From Vavraia culicis subsp. floridensis (lineage: Eukaryota > Microsporidia > Pleistophoridae), in assembly GCF_000192795.1 (NCBI RefSeq), contig NW_007360616.1, forward strand, positions 56,562 through 120,561: a DNA stretch of 64,000 nt, read 5' to 3'. Position 1 is the first letter of the stretch, and every line of letters starts with the position of its first letter. The notes beneath the pieces are model-generated. The model worked only from the letters and a program-made list of their open reading frames with translations, ran no database searches and was not told the origin of the DNA. Shown here one piece after another: positions 11,331-23,773 of the stretch. The position numbers were made by a program, and so were the translations under genes.

Positions 11331-13253
11331 ATGATAAATGCTTCACCTGTTTTTCTATTTTTTCTAAATTTTTCGTTTGGAGGGGATACGCTAATGGATA
11401 CGATAACCAGTGTCAAGGAATACATGGATTTGGATTTGTTTTTGGTGACAGTTGTTATGTGTGATAGTGTTGACCAGGTAGATTTACTTCACCGGCCAAC
11501 ACTGTACCCACAAAGTGTCATGAAAATGCGCACTAACGCACTTCTTAGGCAACTGGGCGTGAAGCGCTACATGGTAAATGGGCAATCGCACACAATCGAG
11601 CGCTTTCTTAAGCACATGGACGATATACAGAAAAGGGGGAGTGTGCAAAGCAGGCAGGTGATAAAAGAGTTCCTAGATCGTAATTTTTATCCTCCGGGCG
11701 AAGACGTAGTGGAAGAAAACATCTCAAAGGAATTGCAGGAACAGACGCTTCACCTAGTGAACGTCACAAATACAAGACTTAAAGAGCTTTTGTGTGCATT
11801 GCACAAGCGCTGGGAAATGCTTTACAAGCGGACCGTGCAAAAAGGATATATGAGCACTTTGATACCGCTGCCGCATCCATTCGTTGTGCCTGGCGGACGG
11901 TTCAGGGAAATGTATTACTGGGATTCGTGGTTCGTGCTTGAGGGTCTGATCGCATCCGGCTTGAAGGAACCTTCGTTGAACATGCTCAAGAATTTCATTT
12001 ATTTGATTGAAGAGTACGAGTTTATACCAAATGGAACGAGGAAGTATTATCTGAACAGATCGCAACCGCCGTTTTTCTGTTTGATGCTTGAGTCGATGCT
12101 TAAATTCAAAGATAAAGAGATCGATGATTTAGTGCTTGGCAAGGGCCTAGACATGGCCATGAGAGAGCTCAAATACTTTGAAAGAGAGAAGCAAAAGACT
12201 TTTTTGTTCGGAGAGGAGAAAAAGGAAATGTTTTTCTATCTCGTGCACTCGGACTACCCACGCATTGAGTCGTTCAGGGAGGACTTGAACACGTACAGGG
12301 AAGCACGGCATTTTTACAAGGAGTACACCGCTGCAACCCTGCAGGACAGAATATTTAGCAGCCTGAAATCAGCTGCTGAGTCAGGCATCGATTTCTCGAG
12401 CAGATGGTTTGAAGACGGCATGAACATGCACACGATAAATACCATTAACAAAGTGCCGGTCGACCTGAACACACTGATCTGCAGGAACATGCAGATAATC
12501 GCCATGCTGTTGCGTATGAGAAGTGATCCAAGAGCACAGGAATACATGCAGAAAGCAGATGCACTGAAAGATCTCATAAACACGGTGCTATGGAACGCAG
12601 AGAAAGGCTGTTGGAACGACTACAACACGAGCACACAACGGTATGTGAGTGACCGGTTTTACCCATCGAACCTATATCCCCTCTTTTTTGGTATTGAGCC
12701 CCCGAACAGCTCAGCGTACGGGGTGATCCTGCTCAACAAGCACGAAATATTTGGATACGTGAGTGGTGTGCCATCAAGCGGAGATGTGAGCGATAAGAAA
12801 ACAGGCCAACAGTGGGATTTTCCGAACGTATGGGCACCGCACAACTACTTGTTCCAGCAGTATTTTGAGAATGTACTGAAGGAACCTCAGATGGCGTTCC
12901 ACATTGCAAAATGCTTCTTTAAATCTGTACTTATCAATTATGAGGAGAAGAAATGTTTTTATGAAAAATACACCGCATCAAATAATGGAGACCATGGTGG
13001 TGGCGGCGAGTATAAAACACAAGATGGGTTCGGATGGACTAATGGCGCAACGATTTGCTTTATTAAGGAGTATGGCGATCGTCTGATGGATACATTTGAT
13101 CACAAGGCGTCCTACCAGTCGATACAGAGTAGATTGGAGGAGAAGATCCTGCAGGATATGAAGTCGAAGAAATTTGAACCGACCGGCGACAACAAGTTGC
13201 CGAATATAAAGGAACATGAGAAGGAAGCTCTTCTCGCACCAGCTACTAGCTGA
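11331..13253 (+). CDS. Trehalase (glycoside hydrolase family 37)
   Basis: A 640-aa enzyme hydrolysing trehalose to two glucoses. In microsporidia this reaction is linked to spore sugar metabolism and germination pressure. Both family signatures are present: PGGRFREMYYWDSW (residues 187-200) and QWDFPNVWAP (494-503). The likely catalytic acid is D354 in ESGIDFSSRWF, and the likely base is E560 in the glycine-rich GGGGEY loop, followed by QDGFGWTNG. The length is near the family norm. The N terminus MINASPVFLFFLNFSF is hydrophobic and could be a signal peptide, so the enzyme may be secreted or vacuolar. Starting at the second Met (11394) would give a cytosolic form, but the TATA spacing favours 11331. 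All key residues are intact. Confidence 0.96.
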   Translation: MINASPVFLFFLNFSFGGDTLMDTITSVKEYMDLDLFLVTVVMCDSVDQVDLLHRPTLYPQSVMKMRTNALLRQLGVKRYMVNGQSHTIERFLKHMDDIQKRGSVQSRQVIKEFLDRNFYPPGEDVVEENISKELQEQTLHLVNVTNTRLKELLCALHKRWEMLYKRTVQKGYMSTLIPLPHPFVVPGGRFREMYYWDSWFVLEGLIASGLKEPSLNMLKNFIYLIEEYEFIPNGTRKYYLNRSQPPFFCLMLESMLKFKDKEIDDLVLGKGLDMAMRELKYFEREKQKTFLFGEEKKEMFFYLVHSDYPRIESFREDLNTYREARHFYKEYTAATLQDRIFSSLKSAAESGIDFSSRWFEDGMNMHTINTINKVPVDLNTLICRNMQIIAMLLRMRSDPRAQEYMQKADALKDLINTVLWNAEKGCWNDYNTSTQRYVSDRFYPSNLYPLFFGIEPPNSSAYGVILLNKHEIFGYVSGVPSSGDVSDKKTGQQWDFPNVWAPHNYLFQQYFENVLKEPQMAFHIAKCFFKSVLINYEEKKCFYEKYTASNNGDHGGGGEYKTQDGFGWTNGATICFIKEYGDRLMDTFDHKASYQSIQSRLEEKILQDMKSKKFEPTGDNKLPNIKEHEKEALLAPATS

Positions 13254-14951
13254 GCAAAATAAATTTTTGATGCTTACAAGCCATTTTAGGGTTGTGCGTA
13301 CGTCATTCTTTAGTCTCATCAATCACATTAAAACGTCACAGCATTGCTTTCCGCGCTAACTCACGGTGAAGCGCGTTTTTTACTGAAAAGAAGGCATTCT
13401 CGGATCAAATACTCACAGGCACAACATAATTGCCAGCAATCTGTTTAGAGTATCAAAAACCAGCCACATCGTTTCTGTTTAAAAGGTGAAGAATGGGTGA
13501 GTGTTGATTAAATGACACTTCCCTTCTTTAATCTGTATTTTGCATTTTTTAAATCTTTTGCTCGGAGTTAAAGAATTAGTTTTCGCTCGATAATCATGCC
13601 TTTTGAATTTGTTACACAGAACGGCTGAGAGCGCTTCTGAAAATATGAGTTGAACAACAATCTTGGCTATTTGTTTGGCGTAAAAATGTTTAATAAAAAT
13701 TTTTGATTCCTTATGAAATGTCAAATGATTTATTTTCAAACTGATTAACACGTTGAATGCCATGGGGTCTCACCCGTGACCGGCACTCGATTTGGCCGTG
13801 GGGCAACCGGTGACCACCAGCACTAAAAATGCTTCAAGCATGATGAACAATTCACGTTTGTAGCAAGTCAAATTACAACACAATACGCATCGCATGATGA
13901 ACAATTCACGTTTGCGCCCTGGGCAAACCATGGAAGATTCCCTGGCGTCAATGTGCTAAACAAGCTTTCAAAAATATAATTGTTTTACATTGCACATCGG
14001 TAGAACGTGTGAATCCTGCACGATCTATGATGGTAATCGTGTTTGCTTGAGCATACTCTCACACCTGTTCGCAGAGAAAAGACATGTTAGGCAGCTTTTA
14101 CACCAAAATAACGAGAAGCATTTACCGCTCAGTTCAATAAAACAGCTCATATCCTAACATTGTCGTAAAACCACTGCCTAGTCTGTGCTGCTATTTCGCA
14201 CATAAAGCAGCTCTCACCGCAAAAACCGTACCAACACGGACAGGTGTGATTATCGACCGAGAACAAAGGAGCGTGGAATTGATGCTGACACGGTCAATGC
14301 GCTCAAAGTGATCGGCTATCCGTTGCACAAACATTCTCGCCAGGATAAAAAAGGTATTGGCAACCAAGGTGGCAGTAAACCAACGCTTTGCTGCGCAAAT
14401 AACTTACTATGAGGCATTTAGCATTGGAAACAAGGCCACACGGTGCCCCAGTCCTGTACGATTATTGCTGTTTGCAATGATAACCGGTCGTACGACCGAT
14501 CAGCAGCGTGTACTACGTGCAGAATTAGCGTGATGAAACAAAAACAACGATCAACAGCAACAAACACGGCCGTGCATCGTAATGAAATGAAATACGAGGA
14601 TGATTGAGGACTGGTGACACCGTGTACATCACCTGATGTGCATCAGGCCACATGAGCAATTTTTCATGAAGGGTTCGCTCACTTGGCACACCGGACACGG
14701 GAAGAGAGATGCGCTCATCGTTCGACACGAAGAACAACCGGTGCAATTTGGAGGAGAACGGTCAAAAGGGAATGGACGAGCGCTGCAAACACGCCCAGGT
14801 GTCGTAAATGCCCATCACATTCGCAGGAGCGAAGGGTAAGACTCAACAATAAAGAAATTTGCAGGTCTCGGCTAGAATCAGCTGTGTACCGGTACGGAGC
14901 GTGGGATGAACGGGACCGCAATCCGCATCTCGGTTACTAAACGCAGTTTAA
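13254..14951. other. Intergenic region with a short dispersed repeat
   Basis: About 1.7 kb with no recognisable gene; the short frames at 14525-14940 overlap on both strands and look like chance. It contains one 23-bp direct repeat, listed separately. Confidence 0.5.
13838..13914 (+). repeat. 23-bp direct repeat, 54-bp period
   Basis: The sequence beginning GCATGATGAACAATTCACG occurs at 13838-13860 and again at 13892-13914. No function is evident. Confidence 0.7.
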
Positions 14952-18067
<3,116 letters not shown>

Positions 18068-18231
18068 CCGCCCAGAACACGGCATCAGCCGTTCTGCCAG
18101 CGGTTCAAGCACATACCAACCCTCATCTGCCAACAAACATTCCCTCTCACCGCCCAGAACACGGCATCAGCCGTTCTGCCAGCGGTTCAAGCACATACCA
18201 ACCCTCATCTGCCAACAAACATTCCCTCTCA
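18068..18231 (+). repeat. 82-bp tandem duplication downstream of the proteasome gene
   Basis: Two apparently identical copies (18068-18149 and 18150-18231) start at CGCCCAGAACACGGCATCAG, and the first bases of a third unit follow. They lie just past the 3' end of the minus-strand proteasome gene. Confidence 0.85.
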
Positions 18232-18244
18232 CCGCCCCTTCCCA

Positions 18245-18898
18245 CTAAACATTAATTTCTTCCCTTTCAACCACTCTCATCCCATTCTCGTCAATCAAAT
18301 ACGTCACCATTTTACTGAAGTCATTCTGTGCGGCATCCCTAACCGCACTCACGCTGTTCCACACACAATCATCCTTCAGATTACCCTCCAGAAAGTGCAC
18401 TGCCTTGTCCGCCTTCTGTCCAATAGCGCAGGCCTTGTACTCCGAGTAGTTGCCATCCGGCCCAACAACAAACGCACGCGCACACTCCTCCACCCCGAAC
18501 AGTATAACACGCACACCAAACGGTCGGACACCCCGCGTGATCGTGTACCGCTGCATATACATCGCAAGCTCACCTGCCAACTGCCGCAGGCTTATGTCCA
18601 CCATGTACGTGTACCGGTACTGTCTTGCAAGGTACCGCGCCTCGGATATAATTCGGAGCGCATCGGGCCGCAGGCCCGAGAATGCGAGCCAAATGTTCTG
18701 ATCGGCATCGATGAGGTGCAGTTTTATGGATGGCTCGATGCGCATGCGGTCGAGCAGCCGTTGGTCGAACGTAACTGATATGCGCTTGCTCACGCATGAA
18801 AAGGCGATAAGATTGCCCTGGTCCGATGCTTTTTGGGCATTTTCCACCTGTATAAGACGGCCGTCGGGCGAGAACACTGCGAGTGCATCGTCGTACAT
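18245..18898 (-). CDS. 20S proteasome alpha-type subunit (alpha 4-like)
   Basis: A 217-aa protein from the ATG at 18898. It opens with the proteasome alpha signature, MYDDALAVFSPDGRLIQVENA, followed by the Ntn-hydrolase fold segments (LLDRMRIEPSIKLHLIDADQ, ARYLARQYRYTY, LAGELAMYMQRYT, GVRPFGVRVILFG). Alpha subunits form the outer rings and gate of the 20S core. The start YDxAxxVFSPDGRLxQVE is closest to alpha 4 (PRE6/PSMA7), but the assignment among alphas is tentative. The signature normally reads VEYA; here the Tyr is Asn. The frame stays open upstream to 19384 (162 codons), but that extension resembles nothing. The CCCCC motif 10-14 bases before 18898 and the family start both favour the short form. 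Confidence 0.88.
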   Translation of the reverse strand: MYDDALAVFSPDGRLIQVENAQKASDQGNLIAFSCVSKRISVTFDQRLLDRMRIEPSIKLHLIDADQNIWLAFSGLRPDALRIISEARYLARQYRYTYMVDISLRQLAGELAMYMQRYTITRGVRPFGVRVILFGVEECARAFVVGPDGNYSEYKACAIGQKADKAVHFLEGNLKDDCVWNSVSAVRDAAQNDFSKMVTYLIDENGMRVVEREEINV

Positions 18899-19694
18899 TA
18901 TTTTTCTGGGGGTGCGAACATTTTCGCTGCTAAAAACACGCGATCTGTTAATTCGGTGATCCCTGCACAGGTGCTGTGGATGAGCTACGACCTGCTCGCC
19001 GGTACATTCCTGTGTGAGGCGATGAAAAACTACTCTTAGCGAATGAATGTAGCACTCATCGCACGCACTTACCGGTACGTGATGGTTTAACGAGTGCGTG
19101 GTATGTACGTGCAGATCATTGTCTGCTTGCAAAATAACACTCCATGCATGCAACCGCACCTCCTTCTCATATTCTTGCCGTATTTTCCTGCGCTTGGCCA
19201 TGGCCCTTATTCGTACCATACTTACCTCATACCCGTGTTTGGTTGTTCTACATCGTGTAGGTGCTGCATAAATCTCCTCATTCACAGCGGTTTTCATTCC
19301 ACGATACAACATTTGACCAGCAGCACGGATGAAAAGATTTGATTTCCGTTCAAAGCTTAGTTTTTTATTCATTGGAAAGTGCACAACTGATGAGTGGCTG
19401 CAAACAGGTTAGGATGATGGCGAGAAATAAATGCACTCTTGATGAAAAAAATGGGATAATAACATAGAACGAAGGGTACCAGCACATTCACAAATACAAA
19501 CAGCTTAACTGGTAAACTGCTAAAAATACGAAGGTACTTCATTTTACTTTCTATAGCATTCATTGGGAACGATAATGAATGCTATTTCTGCCCTGTCCCG
19601 TAGGCAAACCGGCATACACCACATTTTGTACAAAGCAACCACCAATTTCTCACCCATCCTCACCACAGCTCCAAATACTTTCTAAATTTCTGTC
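18899..19694 (-). other. Open region upstream of the proteasome gene
   Basis: The proteasome reading frame continues open to an ATG at 19384 without any recognisable domain. It contains two GTAAGT hexamers (revcomp at about 19063-19068 and 19217-19222), which are 5' splice motifs in this genome. It may be a chance open frame, a separate small gene, or a 5' leader with introns; I cannot decide. Confidence 0.3.
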
Positions 19695-20142
19695 NNNNNN
19701 NNNNNNNNNNNNNNNNNNNNNNNNNNNNNNNNNNNNNNNNNNNNNNNNNNNNNNNNNNNNNNNNNNNNNNNNNNNNNNNNNNNNNNNNNNNNNNNNNNNN
19801 NNNNNNNNNNNNNNNNNNNNNNNNNNNNNNNNNNNNNNNNNNNNNNNNNNNNNNNNNNNNNNNNNNNNNNNNNNNNNNNNNNNNNNNNNNNNNNNNNNNN
19901 NNNNNNNNNNNNNNNNNNNNNNNNNNNNNNNNNNNNNNNNNNNNNNNNNNNNNNNNNNNNNNNNNNNNNNNNNNNNNNNNNNNNNNNNNNNNNNNNNNNN
20001 NNNNNNNNNNNNNNNNNNNNNNNNNNNNNNNNNNNNNNNNNNNNNNNNNNNNNNNNNNNNNNNNNNNNNNNNNNNNNNNNNNNNNNNNNNNNNNNNNNNN
20101 NNNNNNNNNNNNNNNNNNNNNNNNNNNNNNNNNNNNNNNNNN
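19695..20142. other. Assembly gap (448 N)
   Basis: A run of N replaces the sequence. It cuts the minus-strand secreted-protein gene whose 5' end lies at 20275. Confidence 0.99.
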
Positions 20143-20275
20143 ATTTATTCAAGCACTCATCGCTTTTATACCTTTTTTTCAATTTATCACATTTTATTTG
20201 ATCTAGCGTGTCTAAGCACGCTATAAGAGCAGCAACGAAGAGCACAATCCGTGTATTCGTAGGTAAAGCGCTCAT
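20143..20275 (-). CDS. Predicted secreted protein, 3' part lost in the assembly gap
   Basis: The 44 visible codons start at the ATG at 20275. They encode a classic signal peptide (short polar start, hydrophobic core IVLFVAALIACL, then DTLDQIKC) and a basic stretch with cysteines (KCDKLKKRYKSDECL). The frame runs into the gap. No family is recognisable. A 65-bp tandem duplication covers the start codon, so a second, decoy ATG with the same first codons lies upstream and ends after 17 codons. The signal peptide is convincing; everything else is unknown. Confidence 0.55.
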
Positions 20276-20378
20276 TTCATCTTTTAATGCAATTCTTTCA
20301 AATTCTCAAAATACCGTGTATTCGTAGGTAAAGCGTTCATTTCATCTTTAAATGCAATTCTTTCAAATTCTCAAAATA
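20249..20378 (+). repeat. 65-bp tandem duplication over a start codon
   Basis: Copies at 20249-20313 and 20314-20378 differ at about two positions. The unit includes the ATG and first codons of the truncated secreted gene on the minus strand plus its immediate upstream sequence. Confidence 0.9.
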
Positions 20379-20840
20379 TTTCATTTCCTTTTATCAATGC
20401 TGTAAATTCATCATAATTAAAAATACCATTTCCTGCGTAGATCACCGTAACGAACAAAGTGGTGATTAAACGAATTGCTGATGAATACCGGTAATGCGAG
20501 AGAATGGGCATTAAAATGGCGTAATTGCAAACTACGGATCAATTCTTCATTTTATTCATAAAAATAAAAGAATGGTGCATGAGTGAGCACCAACGCATAT
20601 TGTTATTCGTTTCACAGCTGAAAATAACGCATACTGTTGAGTATTGGATAGGAGTGCTCGTACATGTAATCACTACTCCTATGTTCTTCTACCGTGCACA
20701 ACCTTTCTCATGCTCTTCCGTGCGCAATTTATCCTCAGCTCCACCATCTCACCTAACATTCTCAGGTGCTCCTCTATTCCCCACCGTTTACCTCCCACTG
20801 CAAAGATCTTCATCCCATTTTTTGCACCCTTATGCATAAA
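20379..20840. other. Upstream region of the helicase gene
   Basis: About 460 bases with no gene of its own. C-rich stretches (CCCCACC near 20779, ACCC near 20827) precede the helicase start. No clear TATA box is seen. Confidence 0.4.
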
Positions 20841-23408
20841 ATGAAAATCAACTCAATAACCATAGCATTTCCCTTCAAGCCATACCCTGCACAGATCCTT
20901 ACATGCTCAAAAATCATAGACTGTCTGAAAAATAAAAAAACGGGCATAATTGAATCACCCACGGGCACCGGCAAGAGCATCGCCATTCTGTGTGCTGTGC
21001 TTGCCTGGCATGCACACAACAGGGACACACGCATTTTTATCTGCTCAAGAACGCATAAACAGTTGGACCAGCTGGTAGCGCAGCTCAGGAGCACGGTGTA
21101 CACACCGAAGGTGTGTGTGCTTGCGAGCAGACGGGTGCTGTGCCTGAACAGGAATGCGCTCAAGGGTGATGTGAACAGCACGTGCAGAGAGCTGGTGAAG
21201 AAGGGCGAGTGCCGGTACTTCATGGGCAAGGAGCGCCTTGTGAAGAGCATTGGCGATGTGCACGACATTGAGGAGCTTAGACAGATGGGCGAGAAGTGCA
21301 CGGGCTGTCCGTACTACGCGTCGCGTATGCTGTCGGAGAGTGCCACAATCACTTTCATGCCGTACAACTACGTGGTTGATCCCATGGTACGGCACACGAT
21401 GGGCATTGAGCTGAAGAACAGCGTGGTGATCGTTGACGAGGCACACAACATCGAGGATGCGTGCCGGTCTGCAGGTTCGATCGAGCTCACAAACAACACG
21501 ATCGATATTATGCTCAAGGAGCTCGTGAGCGCGTACCGAAGGGCTGAGGAGTACAAGGAGGATCTGATGGTGCTCAATTTCTTCTTGCGCAAAATGCGCG
21601 ACGTGTCAGACGTAAAAATGACGCGCTCCAATCTCGAAAACGAGTGCGCATGTTTCAAGGGTGACGAGATTGTGCAGTTGCTCACGCACAAGCAGGTGGT
21701 ACCTGAGCTCATCGCCAAGATGCGTATGAATGCGCTGTTCAAGAAGAATGAAGAGCTCAAAGATGCATTTTCTCTCATGTTCCTGCAGACAATCGAGAGC
21801 CTTGTATCGGTGCTCATGCTTATATTTAGCGGCAAGGCACCCTCCTACGCCCTGATAGTGGGCGGTGCTCCGGGCATTCCCACCATCAATTTCATGCTGC
21901 TCGATCCCGATGTGATGTTCAATGCGGTCGTTCAGCACGTGCACGCACTTGTTGTGCTCTCGGGCACGCTTACGCCGTTCTCAGCCGTTGAAAACGAGCT
22001 CAACCATCGGTTCGCGTACTCGCTCGTTGCTCCCGCTGTGGCACAGCACACGTTCTGTGCAACGATACTGAAGAACACGCGTACCGGTGCCGATATGCTC
22101 GGCACGTATGCGCATGCTGAATCGTTTGAGTACGTGGATGAGGTGATCGATGTTATTTACGGTGTTAGTGAGAGTGTGCAGGGCGGGGGTACCGTTGTGT
22201 TTCTGCCGTCGTATCATGCCGTTAATAAGGTGTTTGGAAGGATGAGGATGCGTAGCACTGGCAGTGAGGCAGGGATGAGGGCTGGTGCAGTATTCGGTAA
22301 TAAAGCATGGGTTAACAAAATGAGAACAGACACGACCAACAAATCGATCGGTATGAACAAAAATCCGTTCTTCACGAGGAAGATGGCAAATCACAGCGTA
22401 AACAATCGCATAGAAAACGTGTTTATAGAAACAAACGATAAAAGCTTTGACAAAACGTTCGCAGCGTACAAAAAGCATCACAATCCCATTTTATTGGCGG
22501 TATACCGTGGCAAGGCATCGGAAGGCACAGACTTTAAGGACAGGCTAGCACGTGCAGTGATACTCATAGGTATGCCCTGTCCCAACATAAAGGAGGTGAG
22601 CGTTGAGCTTATGCGTAATCACAGACCGGGTTGGTACGAGAATCAAATATTTAAGGCGGTTAATCAGGCTATAGGACGGTGTGTAAGGCATAGGTTGGAT
22701 TGGGGTGGTGTGTTCTTGGTTGATGTGCGCTACCGAAGGGATAAGGAAAGATTGTGTGGGTGGTGTAGGGATAGAATGGTCTATGGGGAGTATTTTGGAG
22801 ATGTTGTGGAGGATTTTAGGGGATTTGTTAGGAAGATGAAGGAGATGGACAGGGGCAGGAATGAGGTTAAGAATGGGAATGAGGTTAAGGATGGGAATGA
22901 GGTAAAGGATGGGAATGAGGTTAAGGATGGGAATGAGGTAAAGGATGGGGTAAAGTATGGGAATGAGGTAAAGTATGGGAATGAGAATAGGGATGGGGTA
23001 AAGTATGGGAATGAGGTAAAGGATGGGAATGAGGTAAAGGATGGGAATGATGAAGGAAGTGAGAATAGATATAGAAGTAACAATAATCAAAAAGAAAATG
23101 AAAAGGACGTTAAAGTCGTAAATGCGTATAATTATACGGAACACGGTACGAATACCGGCAATGAAAATGACAGTAATACTGTGAAGAAGAAAAATAATGG
23201 AAAGTATGAAGGTATTAGTAGAGCAGTAGAAGAAGAAATAGGTAAATTTGCAAGAGATGGAGTAAAAGATGAGGAGGAAAACGATGTTATAGAGCTGGGA
23301 TACAAACATAGGAGAATAAACGGTACAAAGGACGAAGATGTGATGGGTGATGATGAAGAGGGGGTGAAAAGAGCACGGGTAGATGAGCGTAGTAAATACC
23401 ATGATTAA
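20841..23408 (+). CDS. Fe-S DNA helicase of the RTEL1/FANCJ (XPD-like) family
   Basis: An 855-aa 5'-3' DNA helicase from the ATG at 20841 (another ATG is at 20832). Motifs: FPFKPYPAQ, Walker A SPTGTGKS (about 39-46), SRTHKQL, four Fe-S cysteines (about C101, C115, C124 and C156, the last in CPYYASR), and PYNYVVDP followed by DEAH (199-202). The C-terminal helicase half has YRGKASEGTDFKDR and AVNQAIGRCVRH. PKVCVLASR and the spacing of the cysteines resemble RTEL1; CPYY and the ALAW segment also occur in FANCJ. Such enzymes unwind D-loops, G-quadruplexes or interstrand-crosslink intermediates in the nucleus. The last 180 or so residues are an Asn/Glu/Lys/Asp-rich tail with a GNEVKD repeat, unlike either relative. 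The exact orthologue is undecided. Confidence 0.92.
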   Translation: MKINSITIAFPFKPYPAQILTCSKIIDCLKNKKTGIIESPTGTGKSIAILCAVLAWHAHNRDTRIFICSRTHKQLDQLVAQLRSTVYTPKVCVLASRRVLCLNRNALKGDVNSTCRELVKKGECRYFMGKERLVKSIGDVHDIEELRQMGEKCTGCPYYASRMLSESATITFMPYNYVVDPMVRHTMGIELKNSVVIVDEAHNIEDACRSAGSIELTNNTIDIMLKELVSAYRRAEEYKEDLMVLNFFLRKMRDVSDVKMTRSNLENECACFKGDEIVQLLTHKQVVPELIAKMRMNALFKKNEELKDAFSLMFLQTIESLVSVLMLIFSGKAPSYALIVGGAPGIPTINFMLLDPDVMFNAVVQHVHALVVLSGTLTPFSAVENELNHRFAYSLVAPAVAQHTFCATILKNTRTGADMLGTYAHAESFEYVDEVIDVIYGVSESVQGGGTVVFLPSYHAVNKVFGRMRMRSTGSEAGMRAGAVFGNKAWVNKMRTDTTNKSIGMNKNPFFTRKMANHSVNNRIENVFIETNDKSFDKTFAAYKKHHNPILLAVYRGKASEGTDFKDRLARAVILIGMPCPNIKEVSVELMRNHRPGWYENQIFKAVNQAIGRCVRHRLDWGGVFLVDVRYRRDKERLCGWCRDRMVYGEYFGDVVEDFRGFVRKMKEMDRGRNEVKNGNEVKDGNEVKDGNEVKDGNEVKDGVKYGNEVKYGNENRDGVKYGNEVKDGNEVKDGNDEGSENRYRSNNNQKENEKDVKVVNAYNYTEHGTNTGNENDSNTVKKKNNGKYEGISRAVEEEIGKFARDGVKDEEENDVIELGYKHRRINGTKDEDVMGDDEEGVKRARVDERSKYHD
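22861..23049 (+). repeat. 18-bp coding repeat (GNEVKD) in the helicase tail
   Basis: About ten imperfect tandem units of AATGAGGTTAAGGATGGG type encode GNEVKD-like hexapeptides. One strand is nearly all purine, which also opens a false frame on the opposite strand. Confidence 0.85.
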
Positions 23409-23565
23409 TATCGCAGTGCTGTACGGTGCCTTAAGCGGTGGGACAGTCGTACAGCACCACTCATACGATACGTTAAATAATGGCGTGTTCTAAGAAACGG
23501 TTCTTTTGATACACAGCATTCCGTTTTACACGAAAAAAAGAATTAAAATTACCAACGCTTCCTGT

Positions 23566-23596
23566 CCTGTCCCATAAACAGAAATAGCACAGCTAT
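23566..23596 (+). mobile_element. Degenerate Helitron 3'-end-like motif
   Basis: CCCATAAACAGAAATAGCAC then AGCTAT resembles the better ends at 28131 and 52805, but the hairpin is weak and the terminal CTRR reads CTAT. It is probably a decayed end, or coincidence. Confidence 0.3.
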
Positions 23597-23696
23597 CACC
23601 GGGCATGAGCGGTTTGCAACGGATAGCAGTTCAGCACATCATTGTTATTAAACCTATCTTTTACCGAACACTTCCTTTCCTACAGCATTTGTGGTT

Positions 23697-23773
23697 GTGG
23701 TGCTGTGAGAAGTATCAGGGGCTTGTAGTAAAATAAAACTGACCAACGTGGTGCTGTGAGAAGTATCAGGGGC
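23697..23773 (+). repeat. 26-bp direct repeat, 51-bp period
   Basis: GTGGTGCTGTGAGAAGTATC and the following AGGGGC occur at 23697-23722 and 23748-23773. Confidence 0.8.

Noticed and set aside
19590..19625. Possible inverted Helitron-end-like motif (TGCTATTTCTG...CTGTCCC)
   Set aside because: Shares only about 11 bases with the other ends and lacks both hairpin and CTRR.
19579..20226. Long open frames on both strands across 19.6-20.3 kb
   Set aside because: Open only because they run through unknown bases (N).
22545..23402. 285-codon minus-strand frame rich in Ile/Pro/Tyr
   Set aside because: It is the complement of the helicase 3' half; the purine-rich GNEVKD repeat keeps the opposite strand free of stops. 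No domain and no start signal.
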